Source of the DNA: Brienomyrus brachyistius
Lineage: Eukaryota; Chordata; Actinopteri; Osteoglossiformes; Mormyridae
DNA length: 64,000 nucleotides
NCBI RefSeq assembly: GCF_023856365.1
Contig: NC_064535.1
Location: forward strand, 10,932,363 to 10,996,362
Direction of reading: 5' to 3'
The position numbers were made by a program, and so were the translations under genes. The notes under the pieces are model-generated. The model did not search any database. It saw nothing but the letters and a program-made list of their open reading frames with translations, and had not been told where the DNA came from. This document shows positions 37,201 to 48,639 of this stretch, in pieces (within the stretch, counting starts at the first letter, position 1; the number at the start of each line of letters is the position of its first letter).

Positions 37201-40200
37201 GATGGGCTAGAGCTGCAGAAGACCACACCGGGTGCCACTCCTGTCAGCAAAGAACAGGAAACTGAGGCGACAATTTGCACAGGCTCACCAAAATTGGACA
37301 ATAGAAGATTGGAAAAATGTTGCCTGGTCTGACGAGTCTCGATTTCTGCTGCGACATTCAGATCAGAATGTCGGTCAGAATTTGGCGTCAACAATATGAA
37401 AGCATGGATCCATCCTGCCTTGTATCAACAGTTCAGGCTGGTGATGGTGGTGTAATGGTGTGGGGGACATTTTCTTGGCACACTTTGGGCCCCTTAGTAC
37501 TAAATAATCATCGTTGCTACGCCACAGCCTACCCGAGTATTGTTGCTGACCATGTCCATCCCTTTATGACCACAGTGTACCCATCTTCTGATGGCTACTT
37601 CCACCAGGATAATGCACCATGTCATAAAGCTCGAATCATCTCAGACTGGTTTCTTGAACATGACAATGAGTTCACTGTAGTGAAATGGCCTCCACAGTCA
37701 CCAGATCTCAATCCAATAGAGCACCTTTGGGATGTGGTGGAACGGGAGATTCGCATCATGGATGTGCAGCCGACAAATCTGCAGCAACTGCGTGATGCCA
37801 TCATGTCAATATGGTCCAATATCTCTGAGGAATGTTTCCAGTACCTTGTTGAATCTATGCCACGAAGGATTAAGGTAGTTCTGAAGGCAAAAGGGAGTCC
37901 AACCCGGTACTAGCAAATAAATACCTAATAAAGTGGCCGGTGAGTGTACGTATTACATATGTGCTGGATTGTTTAAAATGCTTCCAAGATTTTTGGATTT
38001 CGTGGCTGAAGTGCAGTTTTAAAAGGTCGGCTGTGGGACATAAACCACTTGGGGCACCACTAAATTCAGCTTCGCTTTGGGGTCGGAAAACATTTTAAGA
38101 ATATACTTGAATTTAAAAGCTTCCATTTTCAGAAACAGCAGATATTTGTTTTACTAATCAACAGCAAAGTGAGGGAATATTAAAATTCAATATTTCAATT
38201 TCAAAGAGATTTCTGAATGTCTTGTTTTAATTTCAGTGGGAATAGCACCCAAAGTTTCTGATTATCTTGTTTAGAAATGATTAAATGTCAGCAATAATAT
38301 CGGAACAAAACTTTACATCCATAAAGACCTGTGGATTTCAACTACTTCTTTTAGACACAGTTATTCATACAATTGTTTGATGTCTTTAGGAATTTCCATC
38401 CATCCATCCATCTCCTAGCCATTTATCCTGGTCATCAATTAACTTCTCTCTGGCAGCATAAGCAAAAAGCTGAGATTCTACACCCTGACTGCATGCCTTT
38501 GGGCTGCAGAAGGAAGCAGACGCACTTGGGGGAACACACAATGGAAACATGCAATCCCCAAACATACAGAGCAGAGTTGAAATTCGAACCCTCAGTCCTG
38601 GAGGTATGAAACAGCAATGTAACTACACACAGAGCCACCACACCACCACATTTAAATAGAAAGTTAAATCCATCAGTCAGTCTGTATTAACATTAACTTT
38701 GCTGAAGCCCCCAACAGTAAAATCAGTATGCCTATGCTGGGATTTGAACCAGCAACCCGTAACACACTAACACAGAGTCATAGGAGGGCAAAGCCTATCC
38801 CAGAGAGCAGAGGGCACATGACATAGGGACACATGGAGACATCCTGGACAGGATGTCAGCCCACTGCAGAACACACACATGCACACACAGTCACACATTA
38901 TACACAATTTACTCCTTATTAACAATAAACTAAATAACTTTCACAATTAAGCAAATGTACACCCATAACAAACCTACAAAAAAATTCTCAGGAATAATTT
39001 AGCAACATTTACAAAATGGTGTATACTGATATCAGTTCTGTTATATTTAATCAATTAATTTGTTCTCTTTGAAAAAGTTTAGGAAATTTTACTCAAATTA
39101 ATATATAAATAACTAATTTTTTTAAATAAATTGTACAGATATATTTTGAGGTAACTTCAGTTACTTATGCTTTGCTAAGCAAAAAAAGCAATAAAACTTA
39201 ATTTTATGCCTCAGTAAGATAATTTGGGCTCAGAACAACATTTCAAGAAACTATTTAAAAGGTTTTAATTGAATGTCAGACTTTATTTCCAAATAATTGC
39301 AGATAAAACACTTTCTAATATACCATTAAACTTCTTGAACAGCTTACATTGAGAAATAACCATTTCGACATTCACAATGGGATACTATAGACGGAACTGG
39401 ATTCTACTGGAAATAGTACATTCATATTAAAAAGTTAAGTATAATTATGCTAGACATTAAGTCCTTACCACATTTCCTGCATTAAATATATTTCATACGC
39501 AAATCATCACTCTGACTCTATACTGGATAATTAAATATGAAAGACGGATGACCGTAAATCACATTTTTCTTTCAGTCAACAGCAGCACATTTACATGCTA
39601 ACAGAAGCGTAGTAGATTAATTAGAAGTCAGTGCGGAAATGTGTAAAAACCAACCTTAAAAGGAATGCATGACTTAAGGATATGTATCTAATGTCATTAC
39701 ATACTTCCGTTTTACCCAGTTTCAATTAGATTGCATTTCTGCATTGTTTTACGTTAGTCAAAGTATGCAACGCAACATGGTTCCTGGAAGGTTGCACAAA
39801 ATTTAAGCTAAAGTTATTGCTGAGGTTACGGCTCCCCTTTTTGTCCAATGTTGACATGCTTTTGCAGGGCTTTTTGTCATCTGAGAAGAATTATATACAC
39901 TGCTGCACGTGAAAGTAGCCCCCGGACAACCTAGACAAATGATAACCAGACTCTCAGTGATTAGTGAAATTAATCAATTGTTTGTTATTCATACATTCAC
40001 AAAGTTTCAAAGTTCTGAAGGACTTTTCCCTATTTTCATTGAATACAGCAAGCAGGGCGGACGGCATATTAGATCTCATTTAAAATATGGGAAGATTCAA
40101 GCCTGACAAATAAGAGAGAAGGACCGGAGCAGAAAGCAACGTGCGAAGGTAGCAGAGTACAAAGGGGTATCAGAGAACATCTGCTCCAGTTTCAGAAACT

Positions 40201-43200
40201 GGCAACAAATGTCATATAACAAAGGGATTAAATTACAGTGGGAGATGGAGAACTGCTATTATTACCCCTACTTAAATCAAACTTAATCAGTGGTCACAAG
40301 GTCTATTAGGGATGTTTAGAGCCATTGAGAAGAATACACTGTAAATGTATCACTTACACTTCAACCTCTTGAAGTGAAGGGCAGTATCTAGAGGGGCCCA
40401 CCAACGATTTCAGGGTAAACACCCCTAATCACAGCACTTCCCAGTAATCCCAGAGAAAAAAAAACAATATTATTCCGTATAATTTTAGGGTTTTCGTTAA
40501 CTGTTGAGTACGTTACATTTCTTTCTTTTGGAATTTTATCACATTGTACAAACTGAATAGAAGCTGACATTAAATCGGAAGTATTAATATCACTACATGT
40601 GAAACATCTGTGTGCCACTGTGTTAAATCAATTTGCTCTAACTATGAAACAGGCCTAGTCTATATGGGTATGGTTAGTGGGTTTTTTTTTGCCACTTATG
40701 TGACGTCAGGTATGTGTTGAGGCTCCAGGCTCATCTCCATAGCACTGACAGGAAAAAAATGCTAAGAAGTTGGACAGGCGTCATATTTCATTCCTAACAA
40801 AGAGCCAATAACATTCACAGATCAAATTACTATTATTTTATTTTTATTGAAACCAACATTAAATTTCGTGTTCAGGGAATAACGTCGATATACATTTTTT
40901 AATTATAAAATAATAAAATGATATAAGTCTTTACCTTTACACTGGATCTGTTACAAGGCGGGGGCTGGAATCTATCATTTATGGAAAAATATTGCTTAAG
41001 GTTATTCCACCGTTCTTCATGCTCAGCTTGAAGCTTTCTGGGAAAAAGAATGTAAAAATGGTGTGAAAATGCCTTATAATTACTGTTATGCAGCACTGAT
41101 AAGTGACAAGAACATCTTTAAACATTATTTTAACTCTCTACATTTAAAGTATTACTGGTTATAGGCATGTTAACCATCCTTAACTTTACAAAATACACTC
41201 ATTCCTAAATCTAAACATCAGAGACTGTCAAATGTAATGATTACTTATCTTTAATATTACTAAGCATAATCTTTTGCTCGCTCCTGTCACAGTAAAATGC
41301 AAAAAAAGTCAGTTACGAGGTATGAAAATTTGTTACCACTGCCCCTCTGACTAAGATATGTCAGCCTTTAAAGTCACAAAAACATGCCAAAATCCATCCA
41401 TTAAATTCAGAATTAAGTTTATTGTGATTATACAAGGGTATAACGAAAATTGTGTGCAGTCCCTTGCAATGCAAAAATAGATTACAAGCAAAACAAAACA
41501 AAATAAAAATCATTTAAAGTAATTCTTATGTACGAGAAAAAGTGATATATAGAACAGAGCAGGTTATTGCACATTGCAAGTTTTTTTTTAGAAATATTGC
41601 ACATATTTAACCCGGTAGAGATATTGCACAGATTTGTGAAAGAGGGTTACTATTAAAGGGTTACTACGGACCAGGAAGCCCAGACGGCAAGCCAGGAGAA
41701 ACCAGGACACATGTTCAGTCTATTGCACAAACTTTAAAGACACAAGCACTTTTCAGGCTACATAAGACAAGCGTAACACTCAGAAAGAGAACAAGCATGA
41801 CAATGTATGAAAATGGTGTCTGTGCTCATTACAATGACACATACAGTGAGCTTGTTAATATACAATAAGACCATTAACATATCATGCTCAATTATATGTA
41901 TTTTTTGCAATGTTTATTACCTTTTCTTCTCTGATTCCAATTCACTGGCAGCTTTATCACCTGTTTTAGGAATATAAAGGCAAAAAGGGTGAAGTATATA
42001 AATGGTGAAAATATAAACAGTAAACGTTTTTTATTTATTGAAAAATCTGAAAGAAATCATACTCATACATTTTAGGCAAAGATACAAGTTTTCATAGCTT
42101 AGTGTTTTTGTATTGCTGGTTAATTTTAGAAATAATATTGTTGACACAAATTCAAAACAATGTACTATACCAATGTTAATGGCATAGCTGAGCATGGAAC
42201 TGAACACGGAAATGTGGGTAGTCGCATGGTGTTAAAGTGTTACACCTAAGTTTCAAACTTGTCTTTGGATTTCAGTTAAGCAATGCAGAAGTTAACAACT
42301 TAAATAATTAAATCATAAACTGAATTACTACCAGGATGATAAAGACTGACAGTGTTTGAAGTAAACTCAAAGTTGTTGACCATGCACTAATGAGTGTGAA
42401 ATTTAAGTAAATGTAGCGTCTACAACCAAAAAGACTATCCCGAATCTATGGCTGAGTTCCGTTCTACACAGAATTGGATATATTTCAGAATAATATAATC
42501 GCATAGTCTTTTAGGTGTGAGAATGATACTGGCTTGGATGGTCACACTGCTATATATACAGTACTTTCTTGCGCCAACTACTGTACGGTGCACAGTGCAC
42601 ACTAGACAGTGTAGCACTATCAAGGGGTATGGCTGCCCAAAATTTATTCCTACATACAACCAATGTTTAAACCAATTGTAAGTCGCATAGGTTGTAAGTT
42701 GGAGAGAGTCAATACACAAGATATGGTGGAGTGACAACCCTGACTCAATGAGGACTGCTATTAAGCAAACAAACAGACAGACAGTATACCGACTATAAAG
42801 CATTCAATCATATTCCTCACAGCTGCCGAATTTTTGAATGACGACAGTAAACCCCCAATTCCATTAATGAAATTAAAATTAATTAAAAACACACCGCAAG
42901 GAATAAAATCAACTTAAATATAAAGTATAAAACAAGTCTTGAAGAGGTAGAAAATACAGATAACGCTACATACAATTAAAAATCTCAAAAAAGTTTAATT
43001 AATACCAAAGTGAAAACATTGCAATTCATAAGGGGAGGGGCTTGGAAGCTCCCATATTTCTATATATCTAATTTGTTTAATTCATAAGCAGAGACTTTAA
43101 TTCTGCAGACTTAAACTTAAGCACCATTGTAAACAGGTATACAGATGCACGTTACGTTCCCATAAAACAAATAAAATACATGGTAATTAGCCTATCAATA

Positions 43201-46200
43201 ACCACGTGTAGATAAATAGTTTTCCATTCACAAACTGCAATCTTTTATAGATGTTAATGCTCGTAAGTATTTTCAAATGAAAACTGTTACGCTGGAAATT
43301 GAATGATTCTACCTTTTTTATGTCTCTTTGGTCTTTTACGTTTCACCTCAAGTAGCTTCAGCTCTTGGTTTTTTTTCTTAAGTTCTCTAAATTTCTGGAT
43401 TAAAAAGACAAGATAATACACACAGAGTCACAAACATGTAGATTCAGCTTTATAACAATAACACATGTATGAAACCTGCTTTACTCAACTAACAAAAGAA
43501 ATTTGCTTTACATTTGTCACAATTCATGTGATGAGATAATTGCCAATAAAAATTACTACTACACCAAAATGTCAATATGTATTAGTCACACAAAGCCCTT
43601 TAAACTACACCTGCATTTCAAAAATACCAAATTTATGTATAGCAATTAAAGCACAGTACTGCTAATATACTAATATAGGGATTCTTTAAAGAACTAAAAT
43701 GTTTTGATATTAATCAAAATTGACAAATTCAAAGAATAAATATGACACTTTCGATGGCGAAAACAATGAGCAGTTCAAATAAATGCACAACTTTTTGGCT
43801 TAACACTAAGTAGATATTAAAAGTGTAGTTGAGTACAATAATGATATAAACAAAATGGGGGGGGGAAAATCAGGGTTTTAATATACTCAATTCTGAATTT
43901 CAACTAGCTACAGCTCCAGCCATGTAGACACCACAATGTTGGTGTTATGTTACGTGTGAAAACAGACTGCAAACCACTGGCAAATTACTAACATCATGCC
44001 TCTTATCTGTGCAGAGATGTAGATGGACACAAGCACAGCGAACATCGCGAATAGGCAACTCGATTTTGACAAGCACTTAACACCACCACCACCAACTCCT
44101 TTATCTGGGCAATTCTTACATCTAAAATTTCCATTTAAAACAATTAATAAAACAATGGTACATTTCCAACACAATGATGCAATGGAAACACTGCACATAG
44201 CAACAACAAGCACATAAAGCAAGGCTACATTTTACAAAAACATACGCAGAATTATACGCAGTTTTTTTAATAAACAAAAGTTATATGCAGCAAGTCATAG
44301 GGCCATTCAAATCTAATATAATTTCAGTCATTTTCTTTTTTAAATGAATAATTTCCCTGCATAGACTACAGCAGAATTGAGATCTGAGTGCGCTTTCACT
44401 CTCTGTCCTTTATGCTGGGACACTGCACGGTCCCGACCTTCATATGAGAACGATGGATAACAAATTATACAAACAAGAAACATGCCGTCTTAGGTCAAGA
44501 ATGGAATTTTCATCAAGCCATCCCCTATGACAGCTTATCCAAAACAGGGTGGTGGTGGGAATTATTTTCAAATGTCCCATGCTTGTAAAAATTTAACATA
44601 ATCCACCGTAATAAAAGGGCTGACACTGGCTGTTTCACAACCCAATCTGCTTACCACAATTAACAGAATCAACACCAAAACAGACTGCATGGGCAGTGAC
44701 TGACTGGGAAAACCGTGTCTAATTTTTTTAGAAAGTGACCAAGTCTTCAATTAATTGTTAATCATTAGCAATAATCTTCAGTGTTTTTTTCTGCTAAAAA
44801 TTTATTCAAGGCTGGACGCAAGTTTATGATTCAATTGAAATCTGTAACATAAAGGCAAACATTTATAACTGAAAGAAAAAAAATGACATTACTATAAAAT
44901 TACATAACTATAAAGAAATTAGGAGGAAAAAAGAAAGCATTTATTGTATTACCCTGGAGAAGAAAAAAATATTTTATAGGTTAAGATCAATACATATATT
45001 GGCATTTTTTCCCCATTTCCTTTTTGAGTTAATCTTTCTCCAAGGCTAATTCAAAATATTATAACTAGCTAGCTCGAAATTATATAGAGAATTGATACTG
45101 TACATTTCAGTCATCACAGAAAATTCCTTTGGTTTACTCCATAAAGGCTTAATTTAAAATTAGACCACCACTTATTTCAGTTCTTATCTGGTAATACATT
45201 TGACATACGTACAAAAAATAAACTGAAAATTACAGAAGATAGTACATGCATATTTATATAGTTCTATATTGTTCAACAATTTAAGAATTTTTCAAATCTT
45301 CAGACTACTCGGTTACCTTTATCAGTTATCTTTTAGATTGGTTTTTAATTCCTAAGAACAATAATATTTTCCTTTATTTAACTAATGTTTTGGCATGAAC
45401 AAGTAAACTGCATTAAAACCACAGCTCAGTGAAGGTCTGCAACTGGTTCACTATGCTTAGTATACAAGCTATAAAAATATGCATCATAATGCCAGAAAGC
45501 TTCTATTAACAGATTCCAGTTAGTCAGTCTCATAATTTCAGTCCAACTGTTCTGCAACAACCTCCTGGATGTGTAACTTTACAATCAGTACTTTTAAACT
45601 AAAGTGGCCAATGGTAACAAAACATACACTTTAACAGGTTTACATTCATACACAGAGGCCTAAAATTTATTCACATAATGTAAAACAAATGCATCTGACA
45701 AGGAAATCGGTTTATTATGCATTTAGTATGGTGTGTTATGGGGATATGATCAACTCCACACTAAACATAGCCCAAAATCTGGAGAATGAAATATTATGTT
45801 AAAGTCAATTTAAAATCTACGTTAAAAAACTGTGCAACTAAACAATTTATAAAAGCAGCATAGACATGCATATGCCTATTACGCAGCTTAATTATTTAAC
45901 GTATTTAAATCCAAAATGCAGTTAAGGTTAATTGTTGATTCTGAATTGTTCTTCTTGTGTTGCAGTGCCAATATGTATTGGATATGGATGCCCAGATAAT
46001 TCCCCGCATAGCGCATACTTTCCCTTTAGGAAGCATGCTTAGAATGAAAGGTCCCACACTAAAACCCAGAATACACCGCCACACATTAAAGTTTTCTAAA
46101 TTTGCCAGTAAGTCCAAGTTCACTTAAATTCTGCCTCAGCTATTTACAGGGTCAAAGAATATCCTTTCATTTCGGTGCTAATGTGTGCATAACTAAGATT

Positions 46201-46668
46201 ATATAGAATTTTATAGGAAGAACATCTAAAAAACAGGGAAGGAAAGGGCCTGAAGTTTAAAGAGTCAATTCCAATGTTTTAAACTTACTTCAGTTTAATT
46301 GTTAGGATGTAACAAACACATAACTACATTTTTATAATGTTACAATATACATATTTGTTTACATGAAGCTAATAATAATTCTTATTATTATTTAAAATAA
46401 CTTAAAAACAAAACTACTTGCCATACGTAGTTATGACTAGTAAAACACGTACTTGCCACAGCTGAGGAGAAACTCCAGGTAAGCAGTCCTCTGTGTCACT
46501 GGAAGCCGGCTTTTCTGTAGGATCAGATAACACAGTGTGATCGCGCTGATAATCATTCATTTCTGCTTCGTGTCTGTGTTCTGTTTCATTCTGTGAAAGA
46601 GTTTTGCAGTCTTCGGAATCGGATTCAGAGTCACTGTACGAGAGACCGCTGGGAAGCCCGCTGTACAT
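25177..46668 (-). CDS. fam204a: FAM204A family protein, seven coding exons
   Basis: The only host gene supported. The exons (listed separately) join to 693 nt, 230 codons plus stop, versus about 233 residues in mammals. All introns are GT-AG and the phases are consistent. Protein layout: an acidic Ser/Asp-rich N-terminus ([20 protein letters not shown]), a Lys/Arg-rich block that could serve as a nuclear localisation signal ([10 protein letters not shown], residues about 90-99), a conserved [18 protein letters not shown] segment, a charged helical region ([10 protein letters not shown] to LATRE), [18 protein letters not shown], and the family's hallmark C-terminus [17 protein letters not shown]. 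The molecular function of the family is not established. Introns in gene order are about 3.1, 1.35, 0.9, 5.5, 9.6 and 0.4 kb. No nonsense or frameshift was seen, so the gene looks intact. Confidence 0.95.
25660..25769 (-). CDS. fam204a: fam204a coding exon 6
   Basis: 110 nt, acceptor CAATAG|CTGGCC and donor TGGGG|GTTAGT. Encodes [20 protein letters not shown] then [17 protein letters not shown] with the last codon split. Preceded by the gene's largest intron (9.6 kb). Confidence 0.95.
32635..32700. repeat. hAT-like element end
   Basis: GCAGGGCTGGGCAACAAACG followed by ATATATCGACTTATCGT is the typical start of a fish hAT-derived repeat. No partner end or target duplication was identified. Confidence 0.45.
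33105..33215. repeat. hAT-like element fragment
   Basis: TAGGGATGCATTGATTGATC, then GGCCGATTATATGAACCGAT, resembles the TAGGGATGCACCGAT-type hAT MITE common in fishes. Partial. Confidence 0.5.
33353..33609. mobile_element. Fold-back (long inverted repeat) element
   Basis: About 95-bp arms pair across a short centre. The left arm from 33373 (CTGCCAATAATGTAATAAAA) is mirrored by the reverse complement of the right arm ending at 33609 (CTGCCAGTAATGGAATAAAT). Both arms carry GTCGATAATGTAATA in the same relative place. The motif AATGTAATA recurs many times. No coding capacity; this resembles small palindromic fish MITEs. Confidence 0.8.
34200..34345. repeat. LINE-tail-like repeat
   Basis: TTCAATTCAATTTAAATTTC followed by TTTTATTGTCATTCCTATA and TCCTCAGGTCCTGGTGCACA matches a familiar fish interspersed repeat. 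Family not assigned. Confidence 0.45.
35338..35427 (-). CDS. fam204a: fam204a coding exon 5
   Basis: 90 nt, acceptor CCCCCAG|TCAGG and donor AGAGAG|GTAGGT, phase 0 at both ends. Encodes [20 protein letters not shown] then [10 protein letters not shown], matching the mammalian SGLEK and AEELSNQLATRE segment. Confidence 0.95.
36722..37946 (+). mobile_element. Near full-length Tc1-like element, DD36E type
   Basis: 1225 bp bounded by TA at 36720-36721 and 37947-37948. Inverted ends: CACTCACTGGCCACTTTATT on the left; the reverse complement of the right end reads CACTCACCGGCCACTTTATT. One transposase frame runs through it. It lies in fam204a intron 4, antisense to the gene. The related deletion derivative at 1298 and the scrap at 20065 show the family has been active around this locus. 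Confidence 0.95.
36869..37913 (+). pseudogene. Tc1-like (DD36E) transposase, inactivated
   Basis: Start [16 protein letters not shown], then the helix-turn-helix [16 protein letters not shown]. In-frame TAG stops occur at 37004-37006 (codon 46) and 37208-37210 (codon 114), and a frameshift lies near 37365-37380. After the shift, 37317-37913 is open to the natural end (KGSPTRY). Catalytic residues are all visible: Asp in WSDESRF (37331-37333), Asp in [10 protein letters not shown] (37608-37610) and Glu in NPIEHLWD (37719-37721). There are 36 residues between the last two, so DD36E rather than the DD34E of classic Tc1. The known DD36E group is called Incomer; membership is inferred from this spacing. 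Confidence 0.93.
38397..38650 (-). repeat. SINE fragment
   Basis: Begins with a CATCCATCCATC tail and reads backwards through the SINE body (TTGGGCTGCAGAAGGAAGC, ACACAATGGAAACATGCAAT) to a head-like AATTCGAACCCTCAGTCCTG, the reverse of a B-box. Confidence 0.65.
38715..38910. repeat. SINE-related fragments
   Basis: GCTGGGATTTGAACCAGCAA is a reversed tRNA-like B-box region. It is followed by AAGCCTATCCCAGAGAGCAG and ACACACACATGCACACACAG, the reversed SINE body. Composite or rearranged. Confidence 0.55.
40935..41037 (-). CDS. fam204a: fam204a coding exon 4
   Basis: 103 nt, acceptor TTCCCAG|AAAG and donor GTAAAG|GTAAAG. Encodes [20 protein letters not shown] then [15 protein letters not shown]-x-x-L-x-QYF-x-x-NDRF-x-PP is the core FAM204A motif. 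Confidence 0.95.
41396..41830. repeat. LINE-tail-like repeat in intron 3
   Basis: AATTAAGTTTATTGTGATTA, repeated TATTGCAC motifs and CAGGAAGCCCAGACGGCAAG resemble a fish retroposon tail. It fills most of intron 3 between coding exons 4 and 3. Family not assigned. Confidence 0.4.
41921..41960 (-). CDS. fam204a: fam204a coding exon 3 (40 nt)
   Basis: Acceptor AAACAG|GTGATA and donor AAAAG|GTAATA. Translates in phase as [13 protein letters not shown] plus a split Arg codon. It is the least conserved part of the family, so the call rests on phase fit and clean splice sites between two certain exons. Confidence 0.82.
41961..43312 (-). other. fam204a intron 2
   Basis: No gene or named repeat seen; AT-rich. 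Confidence 0.6.
43313..43394 (-). CDS. fam204a: fam204a coding exon 2
   Basis: 82 nt, acceptor ATCCAG|AAA and donor AAAAAAG|GTAGAA. Encodes [12 protein letters not shown], then [15 protein letters not shown]. Too small and too low in complexity to find except by its splice sites and family match (mammalian KFQELHKKH region). Ends after the first base of a codon. Confidence 0.9.
43395..46452 (-). other. fam204a intron 1 (between coding exons 1 and 2)
   Basis: About 3.06 kb, AT-rich with a G run at 43857-43866. The open frames here have no recognisable domain. Confidence 0.6.
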
Positions 46669-46669
46669 C
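46453..46669 (-). CDS. fam204a: fam204a coding exon 1
   Basis: ATG at 46668-46666 opens the [13 protein letters not shown] frame, and 72 codons end at LWQ. The donor is CAA|GTACGT. Just upstream of the ATG, CCCAAG|GATG could be an acceptor, implying a non-coding first exon as in mammals. The match to the mammalian start (M-SGL, then an S/D-rich run) supports this ATG. Confidence 0.92.
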
Positions 46670-46900
46670 CTTGGGATATATTAGACGAATAAAAATAGAT
46701 GTAATTAAGAATGGATATTAAACTATTGCAATGGAACCAGGTAGATGGCTGGGCACGTTCCGTTTGATATGCGATAGCTAAAAAGCGACGAAAACCTATT
46801 CGACCGAACTGCTACCTGACGTCACCGGTTCAGTGGTTCGGCAAATTCTCTGATGCTTAGCTATCTGGAGTTACAGTGTGAGTATTTGGTAATAATAATA
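46670..46900 (-). promoter_or_regulatory. fam204a: Probable fam204a promoter / 5' UTR region
   Basis: Relatively CpG-rich against an AT-rich background, lying directly upstream of the start codon. A full palindromic CRE octamer TGACGTCA sits at 46817-46824. A possible first-exon donor CAG|GTAGCA lies beside it at about 46815, which would leave a very short first intron; the alternative is an unspliced leader. No TATA box is obvious. Promoter location is inferred from position and composition. Confidence 0.55.
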
Positions 46901-48265
46901 TGGTATACGAGTACAATCATTTGATTCGTAATTAATCTAAATTTTTTAAATCCATCTTTAATCTTTGGTAATAATGTGATCTTCAAACCCGGAAATACAT
47001 AGTGAGGCTGCGTCCCAATTCTCCAAATATGGTTCTTATGCAGTGACAACTTCCTGTCGTCATCTTCAGCCGTGTTTCAATTCGGAACAACGCACGTTCT
47101 CGATTTACGCAGCAAACCTTCGAATAATGCTCGGTATCTTAAACCGTGTTCAGACGCCGTCGTCTGCATATTTTTGCATTGCATTCACTGCTATAGTTTC
47201 AGATATGAAGTTCTTATCACTTTTTGTATTTAGAAAAACTAGGTGTACCAGGCAATTACGGATGTCTGCGAATCTGTAATTAAATCCTAACACGGGTAAT
47301 TTAATCTAATTCCACTCCTTTTTTCTGTGGTTAACAAAGATAACTGCTTATTAGCCTATACCGAGTGTGTAGTACTACTTCATAAAATAACGAATACTTT
47401 TTTAGATTTCGTGCAACTGTCCCTACTGAGAGCGAAATTACTAATGACTCCTAACAGTATTTTAGAATCTGTAGACTTCCAGTGTCCCTCCTCTAATCTA
47501 ACTGAATGGGAAGGCAAACGTTTTGTACTTTGACCTTTTGAGGGAGGAACTTCACTTGTCACGTGTGACCTAGTTAATTGGCGTGTTTGACAATAGCTGG
47601 CTCCGATTACAGTTTTGACTTGAGAACGTGAATATTTTATAAGTGTAGTATGTTAAGATGCTGGGGAGGCATCACAATTTCTGTCACTTTGTGAAACAAT
47701 AGCAGAATAGCGAAATGTAAACGTTGTGTTGTTTTTGGACCATTGTAAGATTATTTTTTGCTTTTTTGATTTTATTTGCTAGTATTGTATGAGTGCTGGG
47801 GGGGTGCCACCCCTAGTCACCCAAGTAGAACTTACAGTTAAATGGCAAGAACAGCATTGTACTGTGTTCTATGCTGGTACTTAGCACCTTTGCATAAATG
47901 GTTTGTTGGTACCCTAAATACCCTAGGTAGGTAAAATAGGTTATGCGTGCATCAAATGCATACATTGACACATAAGGCATGCAATATGCCCACAACTGCA
48001 AACATCAAACTCTGCCTACAGTTGTTTTCAACAATGTTGTAAAGAATGATACTTTACTGTAGAAATGCAGTGGCTGATAAATCTGCATTTAGCCTACATT
48101 CCAAAGGCACACCTGGTAGGTAATATGACTTTGTCCTTGTTAGCTCAACATAAAAAATGCAAAGACATTAATTCTTCAAATGTCTTCCCCACCCAAGTGC
48201 TGTATTCTTTACACAATAAAGTGTGAGATCCTCGATGGAATACAAAAATGTAGAACTGAGTACCA
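46901..48265. other. Intergenic upstream of fam204a, no gene seen
   Basis: A GAGGCTGCGTCCCAATTCTC stretch near 47003 resembles the end of a common fish DNA-transposon repeat. No divergent gene was recognised. Confidence 0.45.
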
Positions 48266-48269
48266 CTGA

Positions 48270-48425
48270 CATACCCCGACCAATGCATCACCCCCAAGCA
48301 CTACTCCCTGGGCGCTGAATTAGCTGTCCTCTGCTACGTCACAAGGTCACATATGGGTTAAATACAGAGGGTCCATTTTGTTGCTGTGTGCTGTGCTGTC
48401 AACAATGACAACTAATCACTTTAAA
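48270..48425 (+). repeat. SINE, second family, 5'-truncated
   Basis: CACCCCCAAGCACTACTCCC, GGGCGCTGAATTAGCTGTCC and GGTTAAATACAGAGGGTCC are shared with the copy at 22205-22425; the tRNA-like head is missing. Confidence 0.8.
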
Positions 48426-48514
48426 TGTTGCATAAATCTTGTCATAGAGACAGAGAGTGAATTGTTAAAAGTAAACAAATTAAAGATAATGCAAAAATTC
48501 AAAAAGCTTTTTTG

Positions 48515-48618
48515 GTTGGGTGGCTCAGTGAATCGCACTGTTACTTCACACCTACAGGGCCGCGGTTTTGTGGACCTGCATGTTCTTCCAGTTTTGTGGG
48601 GGGGGGGGGGTTTTCTTC
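48515..48618 (+). repeat. SINE head fragment with G run
   Basis: GGGTGGCTCAGTGAATCGCA followed by a degenerate B-box (CCGCGGTTTTGTGG), CTGCATGTTCTTCC and an extended G run near 48598-48610. Confidence 0.6.
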
Positions 48619-48639
48619 CTGCAGCCCTAAGATTTGATT

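Larger units (their letters stand above)
35428..40934 (-). other. fam204a intron 4 (5.5 kb)
   Basis: Contains the DD36E Tc1 element and SINE fragments listed separately; the remainder is AT-rich without recognisable features. Confidence 0.7.

Noticed and set aside
43857..43866. G runs here and at 17601, 30670 and 48598 considered as G-quadruplex sites
   Set aside because: Each is a single homopolymer tract rather than four spaced G blocks. They look like ordinary slippage tracts or repeat parts.
46990..47280. Possible divergent first exon upstream of fam204a
   Set aside because: The start resembles a common fish transposon end (GCTGCGTCCCAATT), and I see no conserved protein or clear donor.
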